Numbered from the stretch's first letter, positions 33,168 through 42,777 are shown. The stretch: DNA of 49,371 nt from Streptomyces sp. NRRL S-340 (GCF_000720185.1 NZ_JOIY01000054.1:1-49371); one strand, 5' to 3'. The notes: generated by a model not told the origin, from the letters alone. Numbers and translations are program-made.

Positions 33168-33610
33168 GGCACACAGCTTCGCAGAGGGGCCGCCGTGCCC
33201 CGCCGGGCCGGGTGGCGTCCGGGCACCGGCCCCGGACATGCCGAAGGGCCGGCGCAAAGGGGGGGTTCTGCGTCGGCCCTTCGGAGGACGGCCGTCCATG
33301 CGATTGCAGCCGTCCTGACCGGAACGTCGCGCGCCCCGGGGGGTTTGGGGCGAGCGACCGTCCGATCGGTGAGGAGACCCGGGGCCCGGGGGCCCCGGTG
33401 GTGTGCGCGAGGCACGGACCAGGTCGAAGCTGGGGAGGCTACGGCCTGATACCGTCCGCAGTCTCCTGCGGGCGGGGTGTATCTCTCATCTGGGAGAGAA
33501 CCTACGGCAGGGCGGGGGGCGAGGACAGTCCGATCGGCGTCCTGTCATCCACCCCGCACACCTTCTTCACACGGTCTGCCGCCCCCGTGCCACCTGTGCG
33601 CGGACGCCGC
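33168..33610. other. Gene-free stretch with hairpins between PAP2 and gabT
   Basis: 443 bases. CCGAAGGGCCGGCGCA (33241-33256) pairs almost fully with TGCGTCGGCCCTTCGG (33269-33284), a probable terminator for transcripts coming from gabT. CCGGGGCC/GGCCCCGG-like repeats lie at 33379-33399, and TCTCTC-ATCTGG-GAGAGA forms a small perfect hairpin at 33482-33499. I see no credible coding frame and cannot assign a known RNA family. Confidence 0.6.
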
Positions 33611-34945
33611 TCAGATGCGCGCGAACGCCTGCTCGATGATGTCGAGGCCCTCGTTCAGGAGGTCCTCGCCGATCACCAGCGGAGGCAGGAAACGCAGGAC
33701 GTTGCCGTAGGTGCCACAGGTCAGGACCAGCAGGCCCTCGGCGTGGCAGGCCTTGGCGAGCGCGGCGGTCGCCTCCGGGTGCGGCTCCTTCGTCGTACGG
33801 TCCTTGACCAGCTCGATCGCGATCATCGCGCCGCGCCCGCGGACGTCGCCGATGACGTCGAACTTCTCGGCCATGGCGGACAGGCGGTCCTTCATGACCT
33901 CCTCGATCCGCCTGGCCTTCGCGTTGAGGTCGAGTTCCTTCATCGTCTCGATGGCGCCGAGGGCACCCGCGCAGGCCACCGGGTTGCCACCGTAGGTGCC
34001 GCCCAGGCCGCCCGCGTGCGCGGCGTCCATGATCTCGGCGCGGCCGGTCACGGCGGCCAGCGGCAGGCCGCCCGCGATGCCCTTCGCCGTGGTGATCAGG
34101 TCCGGCACGATGCCCTCGTCCTCGCATGCGAACCACTGGCCGGTGCGGCAGAAACCGGACTGGATCTCGTCGGCGACGAAGACGATCCCGTTGTCGGCGG
34201 CGAACTGGCGGATGGCCGGCAGGAAGCCCTTGGCCGGCTCGATGAACCCGCCCTCACCGAGCACCGGCTCGATGATGATCGCGGCCACGTTGTCCGCGCC
34301 GACCTGCTTGGTGATCTGGTCGATGGCCTGCGCGGCGGCCTCCGGACCCGCGTTCTGGGCACCGGTGGGCCAGCGGTAGCCGTAGGCGACCGGCACGCGG
34401 TACACCTCGGGGGCGAACGGACCGAAACCGTGCTTGTACGGCATGTTCTTCGCCGTCAGCGCCATGGTGAGGTTCGTACGGCCGTGGTAGCCGTGGTCGA
34501 AGACGACGACGGCCTGCCGCTTGGTGTACGCGCGCGCGATCTTCACCGCGTTCTCGACGGCCTCGGCGCCGCTGTTGAACAGGGCCGACTTCTTGGCGTG
34601 GTCACCCGGCGTCAGCTCGGCCAGCGCCTCGGCGACGGCCACGTAGCCCTCGTAGGGGGTGACCATGAAACAGGTGTGGGTGAAGTCGGCGAGCTGCGCG
34701 GAGGCACGGCGTACGACGGCCTCGGCGGAGGCGCCCACGCTGGTCACGGCGATACCGGACCCGAAGTCGATGATGCGGTTGCCGTCGACGTCCTCGATGA
34801 TGCCGCCGCCGGCGCGCGTCACGAAGACCGGCAGCGTGGAGCCCACGCCCTGCGCGACCACGGCCGTACGCCGGGCCTGCAGCTCCTGCGACTTCGGGCC
34901 GGGGATGGCGGTGACGACGCGGCGCTCCTGCTCAAGTGCGGTCAT
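33611..34945 (-). CDS. gabT: 4-aminobutyrate aminotransferase
   Basis: A 444-residue class III PLP aminotransferase. ATG 34945 is preceded by GGGAGC. Motifs are NRIIDFGSGIAVTSVG, SALFNSGAEAVENAVKIARA, VVVFDHGYHGRTNLTMALT, IIIEPVLGEGGFI, FVADEIQSGFCRTG (Asp binding the PLP ring nitrogen) and TTAKGIAGGLPLAAVTGR with the Schiff-base lysine. It converts GABA and 2-oxoglutarate to succinate semialdehyde and glutamate, continuing the putrescine route encoded upstream. It is transcribed leftward, divergent from the membrane ATPase gene. The second aldehyde dehydrogenase and PucR regulator nearby complete a GABA-use neighbourhood. Confidence 0.94.
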   Translation of the reverse strand: MTALEQERRVVTAIPGPKSQELQARRTAVVAQGVGSTLPVFVTRAGGGIIEDVDGNRIIDFGSGIAVTSVGASAEAVVRRASAQLADFTHTCFMVTPYEGYVAVAEALAELTPGDHAKKSALFNSGAEAVENAVKIARAYTKRQAVVVFDHGYHGRTNLTMALTAKNMPYKHGFGPFAPEVYRVPVAYGYRWPTGAQNAGPEAAAQAIDQITKQVGADNVAAIIIEPVLGEGGFIEPAKGFLPAIRQFAADNGIVFVADEIQSGFCRTGQWFACEDEGIVPDLITTAKGIAGGLPLAAVTGRAEIMDAAHAGGLGGTYGGNPVACAGALGAIETMKELDLNAKARRIEEVMKDRLSAMAEKFDVIGDVRGRGAMIAIELVKDRTTKEPHPEATAALAKACHAEGLLVLTCGTYGNVLRFLPPLVIGEDLLNEGLDIIEQAFARI

Positions 34946-35257
34946 GGGGGCTCCCTGAAGAGATCATGCGTTGGGGGGCTTGTTCGAGGACGGCGTTTTT
35001 CGGACGCTTTTCCTTCTTTTCTCGCAGGTTAGGACGGCGGAAGGGGGGTGGGCATGCTCCATGTGGGCGTTGTCGGCGGTCGGGGTTGTCCGCGGTGGAT
35101 ATAGAGGTGGACGGGGAGGGGTACGCACCGGGCGACGCGGGCACCGGCACCCTCACGTGCCGCCTCGCCGCGCGATCGGTGAACTCCCCTTCGCCGAGGG
35201 TTAGATTGACTCGCTGATGGTGACGGTGGACGAACGGCTGGCCGGGGAGCGACGGCG
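34946..35257. promoter_or_regulatory. Divergent region between gabT and the membrane ATPase
   Basis: 312 bases. A pyrimidine-rich, less GC-rich tract (34995-35030) lies upstream of gabT. TAGATT at about 35205-35210 is a plausible -10 for the plus-strand gene, and GGGGAG at 35244-35249 is its ribosome binding site. No gene is seen. Confidence 0.45.
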
Positions 35258-37774
35258 ATGGACGACGGCGGGACGCAGGACGCGCGGGGCACGCATCCGA
35301 AGCATGCGGACCCGGTGCCCGGGCAGGGCGGCCCGGTACCGCAGCAGTACCCCGGTTCGGGGCTGCGCCCGGCCATGCCGCGAGAGGCTCCAGCGATGCC
35401 GCCGCGGCCGCCGGCCCCGCCGGCCGCGCATGCGCCGGTCGTGCCGGGTGCGCCGACAGCCTTCGGTGCCGGTCCCCGTTCTGCGGTCGCCGCCTGGCTC
35501 GACACCCCTCGCCCCGCCGCCGCGCCCGGCATCTGGCGGTTCGGGCACCGGTCGCCCAAGGGCAGTGAGCCCACCTCGGGCCGACTGCCCGCGATCACTG
35601 CCGTCGGCCTGCTGATCCCTCTGGTGGCGGCCTTGCTCGTATGGTCTCTGTGGCGGCAGGGCGCCGTACCCTACGAGTCGGCGCCGCTGAAGCTGTTCAC
35701 GCCCGACGACTGGTGGTGGGGAGGCACGGTCTCCCCCCGGGGCTGGCAGGGACGTGAGGCCAGAATCCTCTACGACGGTCTCTTCTTCGGCATCCTCGTC
35801 TACGCCGTGGCCCGGCTCGGCAGCTGGACCGAGGTCGTACGGCACTACGTGGGCCGCCGCCCGCAGCCGGCCCGTGCCCTGTACGCCGCGGTGGGCGCAC
35901 TCGGCGTGCTGAGCCTGGTCTTCCCGGCGGCCTTTCCCCTGGTCAACTGGGACCGGGTGCCCGTCGTCGACCCGGTGATCTCGCTCGTCGCCCTAATCTC
36001 CGGCGGCTACCAACTGTTCACCCATGACTTCGTCAACGAGGGGTTGAACACGCTGATCACCCTCCTGGTCGTCTGGCCCTTCGCCCGTCTCGGCGGCTGG
36101 TGGGCGTACGGGCGGGAGCTGGTCGCGCGGCGCCGGGCCGCCGCCGATCCGGCCGCGCCGCCGCCCGCCGACCTGCCCCGCTCCCAGTGGCCCGGGCTGC
36201 GGCACGCGGGCCAGCACCAGGCCGCCGACGTGCTCACCGCAGAGGTGGCCGCAGGGCGGATGAACGACGTCGACTGCGCCCGCGTCGAGCGCGCCTGGGA
36301 GGGCGCCCGGCGCGAGGCGCGGCCCGCCGTCTTCGCGGACACCGTGCTGCGCCACGGCGGCGCCGCCTGGACCCACCCCTCCGGGCAGCGCGACCTGCCC
36401 GCCCGAGCCGCCCGGCACGACCTGCTGGAGGGTCAGGTGCGGCTCGGGCGCTGGGTGGCGGGGGAGCGTGCGCCGCGCGCCTACCACGACGCCGGCGCGG
36501 CCCTCGGCCCGGACCTGCTGGGCACCTCCCTGCTCGTGATCGGACCGCCCGGCTCCGGCAAGACCCGGCACGTCGTCGGGCCGGTCACCGAGGCACTCAC
36601 CCTCCAGGCCCTGACCGGCCGGTGCGCGGTCGTCACCGTCTGCGCCGCCGGTACGCCGCTCGGCTCCGACAGCGCCTACGACGTCGTCGTGCGGATCGGC
36701 GACCCCGCCTCCGCGCACGACCTCGACCCGTACGCCGAGTCCGAGGACCCCGACGAGGCCGCCGCCTTTCTCGCCGAGGCGCTGGTCGGCGACCTCGACA
36801 CCGTGAGCACGCAGAGCGCCGCCACCGCGCTCTCCCAGCTGCTCGGCCCGTACCGCGCCGTGCACGGCCGCTTCCCCGCGCTGCCGGTGCTGCGCGAACT
36901 GCTGGAGGGCGACCCCGGGGCCCTGGCCGCCCTGCGCGCGGGCCTGGCCGCGGGGGAGCGCGCTCCCGAGGGCACCGGCGGGCGCGCCGACGCGCACGCC
37001 GTGATGCGCCGCGAGCTGGACGCCCGGATGCGGCAGGCCGGCGGCGCGACGGACGCCGGGCCGGCCCTCGCCGACCGGCTCGCCCTGCTGGACCGGCCCG
37101 TCTTCGCCGGCTTCTTCGGCAGCGCCGCCACCGGCGACCGGCCCTTCTCGCTGCGCGCCGTCGCCCACCACCCGCTGCGGGTCCGCGTCGAGCTGCCCGA
37201 GCGCGGACACGAGGAGGCCTCCCGGATCATCACCCGGCTGGTCCTGGCCCAGTTCCACGGCGTCGCGCGGGAGGCCGGCCGCCCGCACTTCGCCTGCCTG
37301 GTCCTGGACGACGCCACCGGCACCGTCACGGCCGAGTCGGTCCGCCGCATCCAGCGGCTGCGGGCGCACGACGCCGGGGTCGTCCTCGCGCTCCGCTCGG
37401 TCGCGGACGTGCCGGAGGCCCTGCACGGTCCGCTGCTGGGGGCCGTCGGCTGCCGCATGGCGCTGTCCGGGGTGACCACCTGGGACGGCAGCCGGTTCGC
37501 GCACGCCTGGGGCACCGAGTGGGTGGAGACCAAGGAGGTCGCCAAGCACACCGTCTTCGCCGACCAGCCGATGACCCGGGCCCTCCACGCCCTGCGCAAG
37601 CTGGTCACCGGCAAGGCGGTGACCACCGACGCCGTCACCACCAAGCAGGTCGAGCGCGAACGCTGGTCCGCCTCGCAGCTGGCCCACGAGGTGCCGCCCG
37701 GGCACGCCGTGCTGTCGCTGACCAGCGTGGCGGGCGAGCACGCCCCGCCGCTCCTGGTGGACCTGCGCGGCTGA
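35258..37774 (+). CDS. Membrane-anchored P-loop ATPase (TraG/VirD4-FtsK-like), unknown role
   Basis: An 838-residue protein. Residues 1-100 are a Pro/Ala-rich cytoplasmic arm. Membrane segments lie at about 112-132, 170-188, 206-228 and 258-280. The cytoplasmic part carries Walker A GPPGSGKT at 429-436 and a Walker-B-like ACLVLDDATG. The arrangement (helices first, then a P-loop domain that pairs with LRAHDAGVVLALRSVADVP and a C-terminal TKQVERERWSASQLAHEVPPGHAVLSL) resembles coupling-type ATPases such as TraG/VirD4. No relaxase, pilin or conjugation gene is nearby, and the gene has a conserved place next to gabT in streptomycetes (from memory SCO5677), so it is not a conjugative element. Confidence 0.8.
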   Translation: MDDGGTQDARGTHPKHADPVPGQGGPVPQQYPGSGLRPAMPREAPAMPPRPPAPPAAHAPVVPGAPTAFGAGPRSAVAAWLDTPRPAAAPGIWRFGHRSPKGSEPTSGRLPAITAVGLLIPLVAALLVWSLWRQGAVPYESAPLKLFTPDDWWWGGTVSPRGWQGREARILYDGLFFGILVYAVARLGSWTEVVRHYVGRRPQPARALYAAVGALGVLSLVFPAAFPLVNWDRVPVVDPVISLVALISGGYQLFTHDFVNEGLNTLITLLVVWPFARLGGWWAYGRELVARRRAAADPAAPPPADLPRSQWPGLRHAGQHQAADVLTAEVAAGRMNDVDCARVERAWEGARREARPAVFADTVLRHGGAAWTHPSGQRDLPARAARHDLLEGQVRLGRWVAGERAPRAYHDAGAALGPDLLGTSLLVIGPPGSGKTRHVVGPVTEALTLQALTGRCAVVTVCAAGTPLGSDSAYDVVVRIGDPASAHDLDPYAESEDPDEAAAFLAEALVGDLDTVSTQSAATALSQLLGPYRAVHGRFPALPVLRELLEGDPGALAALRAGLAAGERAPEGTGGRADAHAVMRRELDARMRQAGGATDAGPALADRLALLDRPVFAGFFGSAATGDRPFSLRAVAHHPLRVRVELPERGHEEASRIITRLVLAQFHGVAREAGRPHFACLVLDDATGTVTAESVRRIQRLRAHDAGVVLALRSVADVPEALHGPLLGAVGCRMALSGVTTWDGSRFAHAWGTEWVETKEVAKHTVFADQPMTRALHALRKLVTGKAVTTDAVTTKQVERERWSASQLAHEVPPGHAVLSLTSVAGEHAPPLLVDLRG

Positions 37775-37812
37775 ACCCCGCCCCTGCCCCGCACCGGATC
37801 CCACCGCCAAGT

Positions 37813-37844
37813 GAACCGGACGGCCCCGGACGGCCGTCCGGTTC
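37813..37844 (+). terminator. 13-bp perfect stem hairpin after the membrane ATPase
   Basis: GAACCGGACGGCC (37813-37825) pairs exactly with 37832-37844 around a 6-base loop, 39 bases after the stop. TACAGT near 37854 could be a -10 box for the next gene. Confidence 0.8.
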
Positions 37845-38043
37845 GCGCCGACCGTACAGTGAGGCAGAATCGACACAGGCCGTTCATACGCGACGGCCAA
37901 AACACCGCAACCATCACCAGTTCACCAGATCACAGATCGACGCTCTCCGGTTCACCGGTCACCGGTCACGGTCACAGTCACCGGATCGTTCGGACGACCC
38001 GGCTGACCAAGCTCACCCAGACCTCCGCAGACCTGAAGGTCCC

Positions 38044-39711
38044 ATGCCCCCGACGCTCGCCTCACTCGTCCACCACTCCGCGCTCAAACTGACCGTGCGC
38101 GCGGGCGGGGACCGCCTGGACGTGCCCGTCCGCTGGGCGCACGTCAGCGAGCTGGCCGACCCCGTGCCGTACATGGAGGGCGGCGAGCTGCTGCTGATCA
38201 CCGCGCTCAAACTGGACGCGGAGGATCCCAAGGCCATGCGCCGCTATGTGAAGCGGCTGGTCGCTGCCGGTGTGGTGGGACTCGGCTTCGCCGTCGGGGT
38301 GAACTACGAGGAGATCCCCGAGGCGCTCGTCGCGGCGGCCGAGGAGGAGGGCCTGCCCCTGCTGGAGGTACCGCGGCGCACCCCCTTCCTCGCGATCAGC
38401 AAGGCGGTCTCGGCCGCCATCGCCGCCGACCAGTACCGGGCGGTCACGGCGGGCTTCGCCGCCCAGCGCGAACTGACCCGGCAAGCACTCAACTCCGGCC
38501 CCGAGGGGCTGCTCACCGCCCTGGCCGCGCAGGTCGACGGCTGGGCGGCGCTCTACGACGCCTCGGGCGCCGTCGTCGCCACCGCACCCGAATGGGCGGT
38601 CCGCAGGGCCGCCCGGCTCACCGCGGACGTCGAACGGCTGCGCGACCGCCCCGCGCCCGCCTCCGCCGTCGTCGGCGGACCCGAGACCGAGGACCGCGTC
38701 GAACTGCACTCCATCGGCACCGGGCGCCGCCCGCGCGCCGCGCTCGCCGTCGGCACCGCCGCCGCCCTCGGCACGGCCGAGCGGTACGCCGTGCACTCCG
38801 CCATCGCCCTGCTGACCCTCACCACCGAGCGCTCCCGCTCCCTGCACGCCGCCGAGCAGCGGATCGGCGCGGCCGTGCTGCGCATGCTGCTCGCCGGTCA
38901 GCCCGACCACGCGCGGGCCGTCGCCGGGGACCTGTACGGCAGCCTGCTGGACGCGCCGTTCCGGGTGATCGTCGCCGAGTCCGCCTCCGCGTCCGCCGCG
39001 CGGGCGCACGCCGACGCGCACGCGCGGGTGCAGGCCGCCAAGCCCGCCCCCGCCGCCGTGCCGGCCGCCGTCGGCACCGGGGGCGACCCGCTTGCGGGCC
39101 TGGCCGAGGTGGTGGAGGCCGCCGCGGCACGCTCCGGGGAGGCCGTGCTCGTGGTGCCCGACGGGGCACGCCTGGTGGTACTGGCCGGGGACGGCGGCAC
39201 GTCCGTCTCCGCCTGCGCGGAGTACGCGGGCGCCCTGGAGGCCGCGCGGGCGGCCGCGGTGTCCGAGCAGACGGCGGGCGAGGAGGACGAACTGGTCGTG
39301 GGCCTGTCGGCCCCGGCCGGTCCGATCGCCGCCGCGGCCGCGTTCAAGCAGGCCGAGCAGGCGCTGTCCGTGGCGCGACGGCGCGGGCGGGTGCTGGTCG
39401 AGCACGAGCAGCTGGCGTCGGGGTCCGTGCTGCCGCTGCTGGCCGACGACGCGGTGCGCGCGTTCGCGGACGGGCTGCTGCGGGCGCTGTACGAGCACGA
39501 CGCGACCGGCCGCGGGGACCTGGTGGCCAGCCTGCGGGCCTGGCTGTCGCGGCACGGCCAGTGGGACGCGGCGGCGGCCGACCTCGGCGTGCACCGCCAC
39601 ACCCTGCGCTACCGGATGCGGCGCGTGGAGGAGATCCTCGGCCGTTCCCTGGACGACCCGGACGTACGGATGGAACTGTGGCTGGCCCTCAAAGCGACGG
39701 CGACCGACTAG
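38044..39711 (+). CDS. PucR/CdaR-family transcriptional regulator
   Basis: A 555-residue protein with ATG 38044. The N-terminal PucR domain is about 1-130 (LTVRAGGDRLDVPVRWAHVSEL, MEGGELLLITALKL, LPLLEVPRRTPFLAIS). The middle has a GGDEF-like CdaR region with Ala-rich inserts. The C-terminal PucR-type HTH contains LRAWLSRHGQWDAAAADLGVHRHTLRYRMRRVEEILGR. PucR regulators usually activate catabolism of purines or amino compounds. Lying between gabT and an aldehyde dehydrogenase gene, it is the likely GABA/aldehyde-responsive activator of both (inference). Confidence 0.92.
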   Translation: MPPTLASLVHHSALKLTVRAGGDRLDVPVRWAHVSELADPVPYMEGGELLLITALKLDAEDPKAMRRYVKRLVAAGVVGLGFAVGVNYEEIPEALVAAAEEEGLPLLEVPRRTPFLAISKAVSAAIAADQYRAVTAGFAAQRELTRQALNSGPEGLLTALAAQVDGWAALYDASGAVVATAPEWAVRRAARLTADVERLRDRPAPASAVVGGPETEDRVELHSIGTGRRPRAALAVGTAAALGTAERYAVHSAIALLTLTTERSRSLHAAEQRIGAAVLRMLLAGQPDHARAVAGDLYGSLLDAPFRVIVAESASASAARAHADAHARVQAAKPAPAAVPAAVGTGGDPLAGLAEVVEAAAARSGEAVLVVPDGARLVVLAGDGGTSVSACAEYAGALEAARAAAVSEQTAGEEDELVVGLSAPAGPIAAAAAFKQAEQALSVARRRGRVLVEHEQLASGSVLPLLADDAVRAFADGLLRALYEHDATGRGDLVASLRAWLSRHGQWDAAAADLGVHRHTLRYRMRRVEEILGRSLDDPDVRMELWLALKATATD

Positions 39712-40292
39712 GAGGTCCTGTCGTCACATTCCCGCCTCCCCCCGGCGCCCGGCACGCCCTCTCGCCGCACCGGACGAAAGCCCGAGCACGCCCAGTTCGG
39801 AGGACTTCCGCCGGCACGCCGGGAGCACGCACCGGACGCCCGCGGGGCCGCCTTCAGGGCGACGACGAGAATTGGACGAGAGGACCTGCTGCTCTGGCCG
39901 GAAAGGTCTGCCGGGAAGATGCCGGGCGTCGCGGGCCGGTGAACCTTTCCGTTCACAGCACCAAAAAGCTGCGAACAAATGGGCACCCGGCACGCGCCCT
40001 CGCGGCGGCGCCGGAAGGCCCTGGTGGCTCCGCCGCAAGGACCCTCCGCCGCAAGGACCCTCCGGCGCCCTGCGACCGCAGGCGCGCCGGACGCCGCGAG
40101 CTGACCGGAACCCGCTTTCGTCCGCAGCTCTGAGACGGCCCGCCCACGCCCGGCCCCCACCTGCGCCAAACCGGCGCACACCCCGTCGTCACTGCTCCAC
40201 GCCGGACAAACGCCGCCCGGTCGTCCCCGGCCTACCGTTGTCGACGCAAGTACTCACCTCACCTCCAACGCGGAAGGGCCGGGACTCGTCCA
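39712..40292. promoter_or_regulatory. Gene-free 580-bp region with inverted and direct repeats
   Basis: GTGAAC-N6-GTTCAC at 39939-39956 is a perfect inverted repeat within a locally AT-richer patch (39940-39985), a candidate operator. A 16-bp unit (CTCCGCCGCAAGGACC) is repeated exactly in tandem at 40028-40043 and 40044-40059. TACCGT near 40232 is a possible -10 box for the dehydrogenase, whose ribosome binding site is GGAAGGG just upstream of 40293. Reading frames here look like composition shadows. Confidence 0.55.
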
Positions 40293-41738
40293 ATGACATC
40301 CACCACCGCCTTCTGGCTCGCCGGCCGCCAGGCCACCGGCGAGGACACCTTCGACGTCACCTCCCCGTGGGACGGCCGGACCGTCGGGCAGGTCAGCCTG
40401 CCGACCGACGCCCAGGTCGAGGAGGCCGTGGCCGCCGCGCACGCCGTGCTGGACGAGTTCGCCGCCACCCCGGCCCACGTACGCGCCGCCGCCCTGGACC
40501 ACGTCGGCAAGCGGCTCGGCGAGCGCGCCGAGGAGATCGCCCAGCTGATCTCCGCCGAGAACGGCAAGCCCGTCAAGTGGGCGCGCGGTGAGGTCGGGCG
40601 CGCGGTGTCGGTGTTCCGGTTCGCCGCGGAGGAGGCCCGCCGGTTCAACGGCGGCGAGGCCCAGCGCCTGGACACCGACGGCGGCGGCCAGGGCCGCCTC
40701 GCGCTGACCCGCCGCTTCCCCAAGGGCGTCGTCCTCGGTATCGCGCCGTTCAACTTCCCGCTGAACCTGTGCGCCCACAAGGTCGCCCCGGCCATCGCAG
40801 CCGGTGTCCCGATCATCCTCAAGCCGGCCCCGGCCACCCCGCTGTCCGGCCTGATCCTCGGTGAGCTGCTCGCCGAGACGGAGCTGCCCGCCGGTTCCTG
40901 GTCGATCCTGCCGGTCTCCAACGACCGCATGCCCGCCCTGGTCCAGGACGAGCGGCTGCCGGTCATCTCCTTCACCGGGTCCGAGAAGGTCGGCTACGCG
41001 ATCATGGACTCGGTGCCGCGCAAGCACTGCACCCTGGAGCTGGGCGGCAACGGCGCGGCCGTCGTCCTCGGCGACTGGGCGAGCGACGAGGACCTGGACT
41101 GGGCGGCGAGCCGCATCGCCACCTTCTCCAACTACCAGGGCGGCCAGTCCTGCATCTCCGTGCAGCGCGTGATCGCCGACGCCGCCGTGTACGACCGGCT
41201 GCTGCCGCGCATCGTCGCCGCCGTCGAGGCCCAGGTCACCGGTGACCCCTCGGACCCGAAGACCGACGTCGGCCCGCTGGTCAGCGAGGACGCCGCGCGC
41301 CGCGTGGAGTCCTGGGTGCAGGAGGCCGCCGACGCCGGCGCCGCTGTGCTCACCGGCGGCAAGCGCGACGGCGCGTCCTACGCGCCGACCGTCCTCGCCG
41401 AGGTGCCGGCCGACGTGACGATCGCCCGCGAGGAGGTCTTCGGCCCGGTCCTGACCGTGCAGAAGGTGAACGGCGAGGCCGAGGCGTTCGCCGCGGTCAA
41501 CGACTCCAAGTACGGCCTTCAGGCAGGCGTGTTCACCCACGACGTGCAGACCGCCTTCCGCGCCCACCGGGCCCTCGAGGTCGGCGGCGTGGTCGTCGGC
41601 GACGTGCCGTCCTACCGTGCCGACCAGATGCCCTACGGCGGCGCCAAGCAGTCCGGCGTCGGCCGTGAGGGCGTGCGCTACGCGATGGACGACTACACCT
41701 ACGAGCGCGTCCTCGTGCTGACCGGTCTGGCCCTGTAG
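40293..41738 (+). CDS. NAD(P)-dependent aldehyde dehydrogenase
   Basis: A 481-residue ALDH with ATG 40293. Motifs are GIAPFNFPLNLCAHKVAPAI, KPAPATPLSGLILGEL, ISFTGSEKVGYAI, LELGGNGAAVVLGD with catalytic Glu249, and GGQSCISVQRV with nucleophile Cys287; EEVFGPVLTV is near the end. The subgroup is the glyceraldehyde-3-phosphate/phosphonoacetaldehyde-like ALDH common in actinobacteria. Its place after gabT and the PucR regulator suggests it takes succinate semialdehyde or a similar aldehyde to the acid, but the sequence alone does not fix the substrate. Confidence 0.9.
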   Translation: MTSTTAFWLAGRQATGEDTFDVTSPWDGRTVGQVSLPTDAQVEEAVAAAHAVLDEFAATPAHVRAAALDHVGKRLGERAEEIAQLISAENGKPVKWARGEVGRAVSVFRFAAEEARRFNGGEAQRLDTDGGGQGRLALTRRFPKGVVLGIAPFNFPLNLCAHKVAPAIAAGVPIILKPAPATPLSGLILGELLAETELPAGSWSILPVSNDRMPALVQDERLPVISFTGSEKVGYAIMDSVPRKHCTLELGGNGAAVVLGDWASDEDLDWAASRIATFSNYQGGQSCISVQRVIADAAVYDRLLPRIVAAVEAQVTGDPSDPKTDVGPLVSEDAARRVESWVQEAADAGAAVLTGGKRDGASYAPTVLAEVPADVTIAREEVFGPVLTVQKVNGEAEAFAAVNDSKYGLQAGVFTHDVQTAFRAHRALEVGGVVVGDVPSYRADQMPYGGAKQSGVGREGVRYAMDDYTYERVLVLTGLAL

Positions 41739-41755
41739 GCGGGACGGTCCTCCAC

Positions 41756-41800
41756 CGGCGGCGGCCGGAGCCCACTGTGCGGGGGCTCCGGCCGTCGCCG
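41756..41800. terminator. 18-bp hairpin terminator
   Basis: Arm 41756-41773 pairs with 41783-41800 with a single G-T wobble and a 9-base loop, 17 bases after the aldehyde dehydrogenase stop. It also lies at the 3' end of the minus-strand GH3 remnant and can serve both directions. Confidence 0.85.
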
Positions 41801-42777
41801 TTCGCCGTCCCCCGCGGGCCTCGGCCGACGAAGCCGACGTGCGCGAGCCGCACCGGGCCGTGCCGCCGGGGGCGGACGCCGTGCACGCCGTCGGCGGCGA
41901 ACGCCGCCCGGACCGCCGTGCGGTCGTACGGACCCGAGGCGGGCGCGGCCAGGGTGAGCACGGCCGCCGCGTCGTCGTCCGACAGGATCCCGACGGTGCC
42001 CTCGCCCGCCGGCTCGGCGGTCACCTCGGCGACCGCGTCCCCGAAGTCGCGGGAACGGTAGGGGAGTCCGTCGGTGCCGCCCGGGACGGGGGTCACCGCG
42101 TCGCCCGCCTGCTTCGTGCGGCCGGCGGTCCCGGCGCCCGTCTGCTCGTCGAAGCCGGCGGCGTCCAGGCCGTGTTCGCGCACGGGACGCGGGGCCGCGG
42201 GCTCGCCGTCCAGGGCGAGGGTGGTGCGCAGGCCCATGTCCTCGCTGGAGGCGCCCGCGAGGAGTTCGTACGCTCCCGGTTCCCGGTCGAAGCGTTCGGT
42301 GCCCTCGGCGCCGGTGGTGAGCGGGGGAGGCCGGTGCGGCCGGCCGGCCGGCAGGCAGGGCCGGGTCGAGGGCGCCTCCGGCGCCGCGCCTCCTCGCCGG
42401 CCGCGCCGGCGGGCGGGACGCGCGGGAAGGCGCCGGACGCGGTGCGCAGCAGCACCCGGTCCACGCCCTCGGCGAAGTCGACCCGGTCCGCGCCGAACCG
42501 CTCGTGCAGGCCGTCCAGCGGGGTGGAGCGGTGCATCGACGTGCCGCTGTACCGGTCGAGTCCGCACTCGTCGGCCGGCGGGCCGGCCACCGCGGTCCGG
42601 GCGGTGGGGTCGAGCGGGAGCAGACCGTCGTTCTTGAGCGGGACGGCCCCCTGCTCGGCGGCTTCGCGGGCCGGGGCGCGGGGGGCGCCGGGGCCGCCGG
42701 CTCCGCGGGTCGCGGTCCGGGCCGAACCCGCCGAGCCGGAAGCGGACCGAGAACTGGCGGCGCACCGCGGTGGACAC
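41801..42777 (-). pseudogene. Decayed GH3 beta-glucosidase remnant
   Basis: Several fragments of one glycoside hydrolase 3 protein lie in order but in different frames. First is RRQFSVRFRLGGFGPDRDP (just after the catalytic domain in intact GH3s). Next, in another frame, are PLKNDGLLPLDPTAR, ADECGLDRYSGTSMHRSTPL and DRVDFAEGVDRVLLRTASG. Then, back in the first frame, are REPGAYELLAGASSEDMGLR, PAAPRPVREHGLDAAGFDEQ and the end RLAHVGFVG. The N-terminal barrel with the nucleophile Asp is missing, and at least two frame changes and internal deletions have occurred, so it cannot be functional. It follows the intact lacI gene in the same direction, as the old target gene of that regulator would. 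Confidence 0.85.

Noticed and set aside
35258..37774. Integrated conjugative element based on a TraG/VirD4-like ATPase
   Set aside because: No integrase, replication protein, relaxase or att-like repeats nearby; neighbours are ordinary chromosomal genes.
36100..39711. 1203-codon plus frame that would fuse the membrane ATPase region to the PucR regulator
   Set aside because: The first half is Arg/Ala shadow sequence in the wrong frame of the ATPase gene; the regulator clearly starts at 38044.
39708..40181. Possible 157-codon minus-strand gene in the 39.7-40.3 kb gap
   Set aside because: Arg/Gly/Ala-rich without motifs; another frame over the same stretch is equally open and no ribosome binding site was seen.
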